From Bacteroidota bacterium (GTDB lineage: Bacteria > Bacteroidota > Ignavibacteria > Palsa-1295), in the NCBI GenBank assembly GCA_018266755.1, contig JAFDZW010000002.1, forward strand, positions 1-64,000: a stretch of DNA of 64,000 nucleotides. The letters run 5' to 3'. Both the position numbers and the translations under genes were made by a program. This document shows, piece after piece, positions 61,915 through 64,000 of the stretch. Below the pieces are notes generated by a model. That model was not told the DNA's origin, ran no database searches, and saw only the letters and a list, made by a program, of their open reading frames with translations. Within the stretch, counting starts at the first letter, position 1, and each line of letters starts with the position of its first letter.

Positions 61915-62607
61915 TCATTGACTGGTGTTCGTCGTAATGAGCGCGACGAGAATGCTGAGGTCGACTGCGAGTCCGGTTCCGGAAAGCATATCACGATACT
62001 TGTGGTTCGGCGTGAGCGCCTCGACTCTGTTGAACTGGTTGTTAACCATCGAGAACCTGCCGGAATCGTCTTCGAACTCCAATACTGCATTGACCGGAAC
62101 ACGGTTATTCCAAACCATCCATTGCATTTCTTCGCCGGAGATGCTCGAATGCGTCGCGATCTGTTCGACATGATCGATTCGATCATAGCGTACCGAATCG
62201 TGTCCGTTGACGGCGATCGCATCCGGCATATAGCCGCCGAAGGCGGCGACCGATGGCTCCCCTGCTCCCTGCGTCCCGAAAATCCGGATCGGTTCGTTGA
62301 GCGCCAATGCGAAGCCGGAAGAATCCGTACTGCGAAACGCCTGATATCGGCGACGATAAAGACTGTCCGGTTCTCGATGATAACCCTTCAGCGTGGCAAA
62401 CCCATACGCAACGGCCGAATCGATGTAGGTTACGCGTACGACGGTGCCGATGTGCCCGTTGATATCGTTGAAGACAGAGACCGTATCGCGTTTGCCGCCG
62501 TCGGCAACACTACCGGCAGCAAGGCCAAGAAGACTGCATCCTTCCATCGTGAACTGGGCGACCACCAGCAAAGCCGCAAACAGGATATGGACACGTGTTT
62601 TATTCAT
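61915..62607 (-). CDS. Lipoprotein, unknown
   Basis: A 230-residue protein with a lipobox TMEGC (Cys24) after a hydrophobic signal. The mature part is beta-rich with no recognised domain (NGHIGTVVRVTYIDSAVAYGFATLKG, HDSVRYDRIDHVEQI); a C-terminal hydrophobic stretch (AVDLSILVALITT) may be a further membrane contact. It lies 58 bp upstream of ruvC in the same direction, and diverges from the PTS gene. Confidence 0.65.
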   Translation of the reverse strand: MNKTRVHILFAALLVVAQFTMEGCSLLGLAAGSVADGGKRDTVSVFNDINGHIGTVVRVTYIDSAVAYGFATLKGYHREPDSLYRRRYQAFRSTDSSGFALALNEPIRIFGTQGAGEPSVAAFGGYMPDAIAVNGHDSVRYDRIDHVEQIATHSSISGEEMQWMVWNNRVPVNAVLEFEDDSGRFSMVNNQFNRVEALTPNHKYRDMLSGTGLAVDLSILVALITTNTSQ

Positions 62608-62765
62608 CGTACCGAGGATAATGATGTATGCCAGCGGTACGTGCGCCGCAATGCGATTGTTGCAATGAAAAGAAATTCATGTTGCGCGGCGACGCTGCTG
62701 AAGTACTTTCCCTTCGAACGTGGACGTTTTCCTCGTAACTTTGTAATCTCTTTTACAACAGCTTG

Positions 62766-63233
62766 ATGAAGCTCATCACCTATCTTCGCCCGGAGTACGT
62801 CGAGATCGGCATTCGTGCCGCCTCGAAGGACGAACTCATTTCCACCATGGTCGAGATTGCGGCCCGCAATCCGAACGTCCTGGATAAATCCAAAGTCGCG
62901 ACGGCAATCACCGAGCGCGAGCGTATCATGAGTACCGGCGTCGGAAAAGGGTTTGCGATTCCCCACGGGAAGACAGATGCAGTCAGCGACATCGTCCTGG
63001 CATTCGGCGTCACGGCAGAGCCGGTCGATTATGCATCGATGGATAATGAGCCGGTGCGACTGGTCCTGCTGCTCGTCAGCCGCGAGAGCGATGTCGGCGT
63101 TCGCTTGAAGTTGCTCTCGAGAGCATCGAAAGTGATGAATTCGGAATCTGCACGCAAAGCGCTCACCGAAGCCACATCCAAGGAAGAAGTACTCGAGATC
63201 TTCCGAAGCGAAGAGGAGAAGATCGGAGACTGA
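62766..63233 (+). CDS. PTS IIA protein, PtsN-like
   Basis: A 155-residue fructose/nitrogen-type IIA domain from the ATG at 62766 (a TTG at 62763 precedes it). The phosphorylated His is in GKGFAIPHGKTDAV; upstream EIAARNPNVLDKSKVATAITERERIMSTG and later LLLVSRESDVGVRLKLLSRASKVM complete the fold. PtsN-type IIA proteins often regulate potassium and carbon metabolism in place of sugar transport. It precedes hisS by 3 bp and is probably co-transcribed with it. Confidence 0.87.
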   Translation: MKLITYLRPEYVEIGIRAASKDELISTMVEIAARNPNVLDKSKVATAITERERIMSTGVGKGFAIPHGKTDAVSDIVLAFGVTAEPVDYASMDNEPVRLVLLLVSRESDVGVRLKLLSRASKVMNSESARKALTEATSKEEVLEIFRSEEEKIGD

Positions 63234-63236
63234 CGT

Positions 63237-64000
63237 ATGAATATCAAAGCACCGCGCGGAACGAAGGATATCATCGGGCCAGAATCGCTCTTGTGGCAAG
63301 AGATCGAACGCGCCGTCGACGAAACTGCACGCGAGTTCGGATTTCTTGAGATCCGCACGCCGATCTTCGAATCGAGCACACTCTTCAAGCGATCGGTCGG
63401 CGAAGCAAGCGACCTGATGGTCGCAAAAGAGATGTATCTGTTCACCGATAAAGGCGGCGAGGAGATGGCTCTTCGACCGGAGCTCACAGCATCGGTCGTC
63501 CGGGCGGCCGTCGAACACAATCTTCTCAACGCACAGGGCGCTCTGGCAAAGCTCTACTATAACAGTGCGCCGATGTTCCGCTACGAACGTCCGCAGCTTG
63601 GCCGCCAACGGCAATTTCATCAGTTCGGGATCGAACTCCTCGGTTCGGGCAGTCCGCTGGCCGATTTGCAGGTGATCTCGTTCGCACATGCAGTGTATCG
63701 CCGCCTCGGATTTGTGAATTTCGAGCTTCGGCTCAATACGCTCGGTTCGAACGAGGTCCGGGCGAAGTGGCAGGAATATCTTGTCACGTATCTAAAGAAA
63801 TATCTGGGCGATCTTTCGGAAGATAGCCGTCGCCGTCTCGAAACGAACCCGATCCGGATTCTCGATTCGAAGAATCCTCGCGACCGCGAGATCGTCGCCG
63901 ATGCTCCGGCCATTCTCGACTATCTCGACGATGCCGATCGCGCGCACTTCGAATCGCTCGGGCGGCATCTGACCGATGCCGGTATCGTATTTCGTATCGA
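63237..64000 (+). CDS. hisS: Histidyl-tRNA synthetase, N-terminal part
   Basis: From the ATG at 63237 an open frame runs to the window edge, giving the first 254 residues of a class II synthetase. Seen: APRGTKDIIGPESLLWQEIE, EIRTPIFESSTLFKRSVGE (motif 1 region), ALRPELTASVVRA, and RYERPQLGRQRQFHQFGIELLG (motif 2). The remainder, including motif 3 and the anticodon-binding domain, lies outside. It follows the PTS IIA gene by 3 bp. It charges tRNA-His with histidine. Confidence 0.95.
   Translation, partial: MNIKAPRGTKDIIGPESLLWQEIERAVDETAREFGFLEIRTPIFESSTLFKRSVGEASDLMVAKEMYLFTDKGGEEMALRPELTASVVRAAVEHNLLNAQGALAKLYYNSAPMFRYERPQLGRQRQFHQFGIELLGSGSPLADLQVISFAHAVYRRLGFVNFELRLNTLGSNEVRAKWQEYLVTYLKKYLGDLSEDSRRRLETNPIRILDSKNPRDREIVADAPAILDYLDDADRAHFESLGRHLTDAGIVFRI

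Overview
The window looks like a chromosomal piece of a free-living aerobe from the Bacteroidota/Chlorobiota superphylum, most likely an Ignavibacteria- or Kapabacteria-like lineage. The grounds are at least five secreted proteins (six with one weaker case) ending in a type IX secretion (T9SS) sorting domain (a further secreted protein, at 35288, has only a T9SS-like tail), Bacteroidota-type promoters (TTG, about 20 bp, TAnnTTTG), few Shine-Dalgarno sequences, and a moderately GC-rich sequence. No prophage, transposase, rRNA operon or CRISPR array was seen. Taxonomy is an inference from gene content and style.

Layout. 1-3.6 kb: a truncated secreted gene, a large T9SS-exported S74-type fibre protein and a tRNA with anticodon CAT. 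3.7-10.9 kb: an esterase, then a leftward operon of a sodium:solute symporter, a six-hairpin glycosidase, a BNR protein and an unknown secreted helical protein. 11-19.9 kb: a ferritin-like protein, an asparaginase-type Ntn hydrolase, cytochrome c oxidase subunits I and II with a cupredoxin-like lipoprotein, and two squalene-synthase-type enzymes. 20-25 kb: secreted proteins beside an ECF sigma factor whose coding sequence carries a 21-nt C/G homopolymer, and a TlpA-like protein. 25-28 kb: a leftward operon of ric (iron-sulfur repair), a diheme cytochrome c and a 57-aa membrane peptide, behind a promoter with two palindromes. 28.2-33.3 kb: a leftward operon of an ArsR regulator, five SRPBCC (AHSA1) domains in four proteins, DUF2277, three VOC domains in two proteins and DoxX, with paired operators at its promoter. 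A decayed copy of that promoter and of the arsR start lies at 35.0-35.1 kb.

36.3-36.9 kb is gene-poor and holds a candidate small RNA unit and an elaborate palindromic element; related palindromes recur inside queA and around the Rsm22-like gene. 37-50.4 kb carries housekeeping genes (dus, queA, blc, holA, rnhB, an Omp85 protein, hutI, a SnoaL-tailed ECF sigma factor, an Rsm22-like methyltransferase, mtgA). 50.45-50.75 kb has a cluster of DnaA-box-like sites. 50.9-64 kb has a metallophosphoesterase, T9SS and kelch proteins, an atpZ-like gene with rodA, a methyltransferase, an APC permease, ruvC, a PTS IIA protein and the start of hisS.

The strongest candidates for something new are the homopolymer-bearing sigma factor (possible phase variation), the ArsR/SRPBCC/VOC operon with its duplicated promoter relic, the ric-cytochrome-peptide operon, and the palindrome/sRNA locus at 36.5-36.84 kb. 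All functions are inferred from sequence read by eye; no database search was run.
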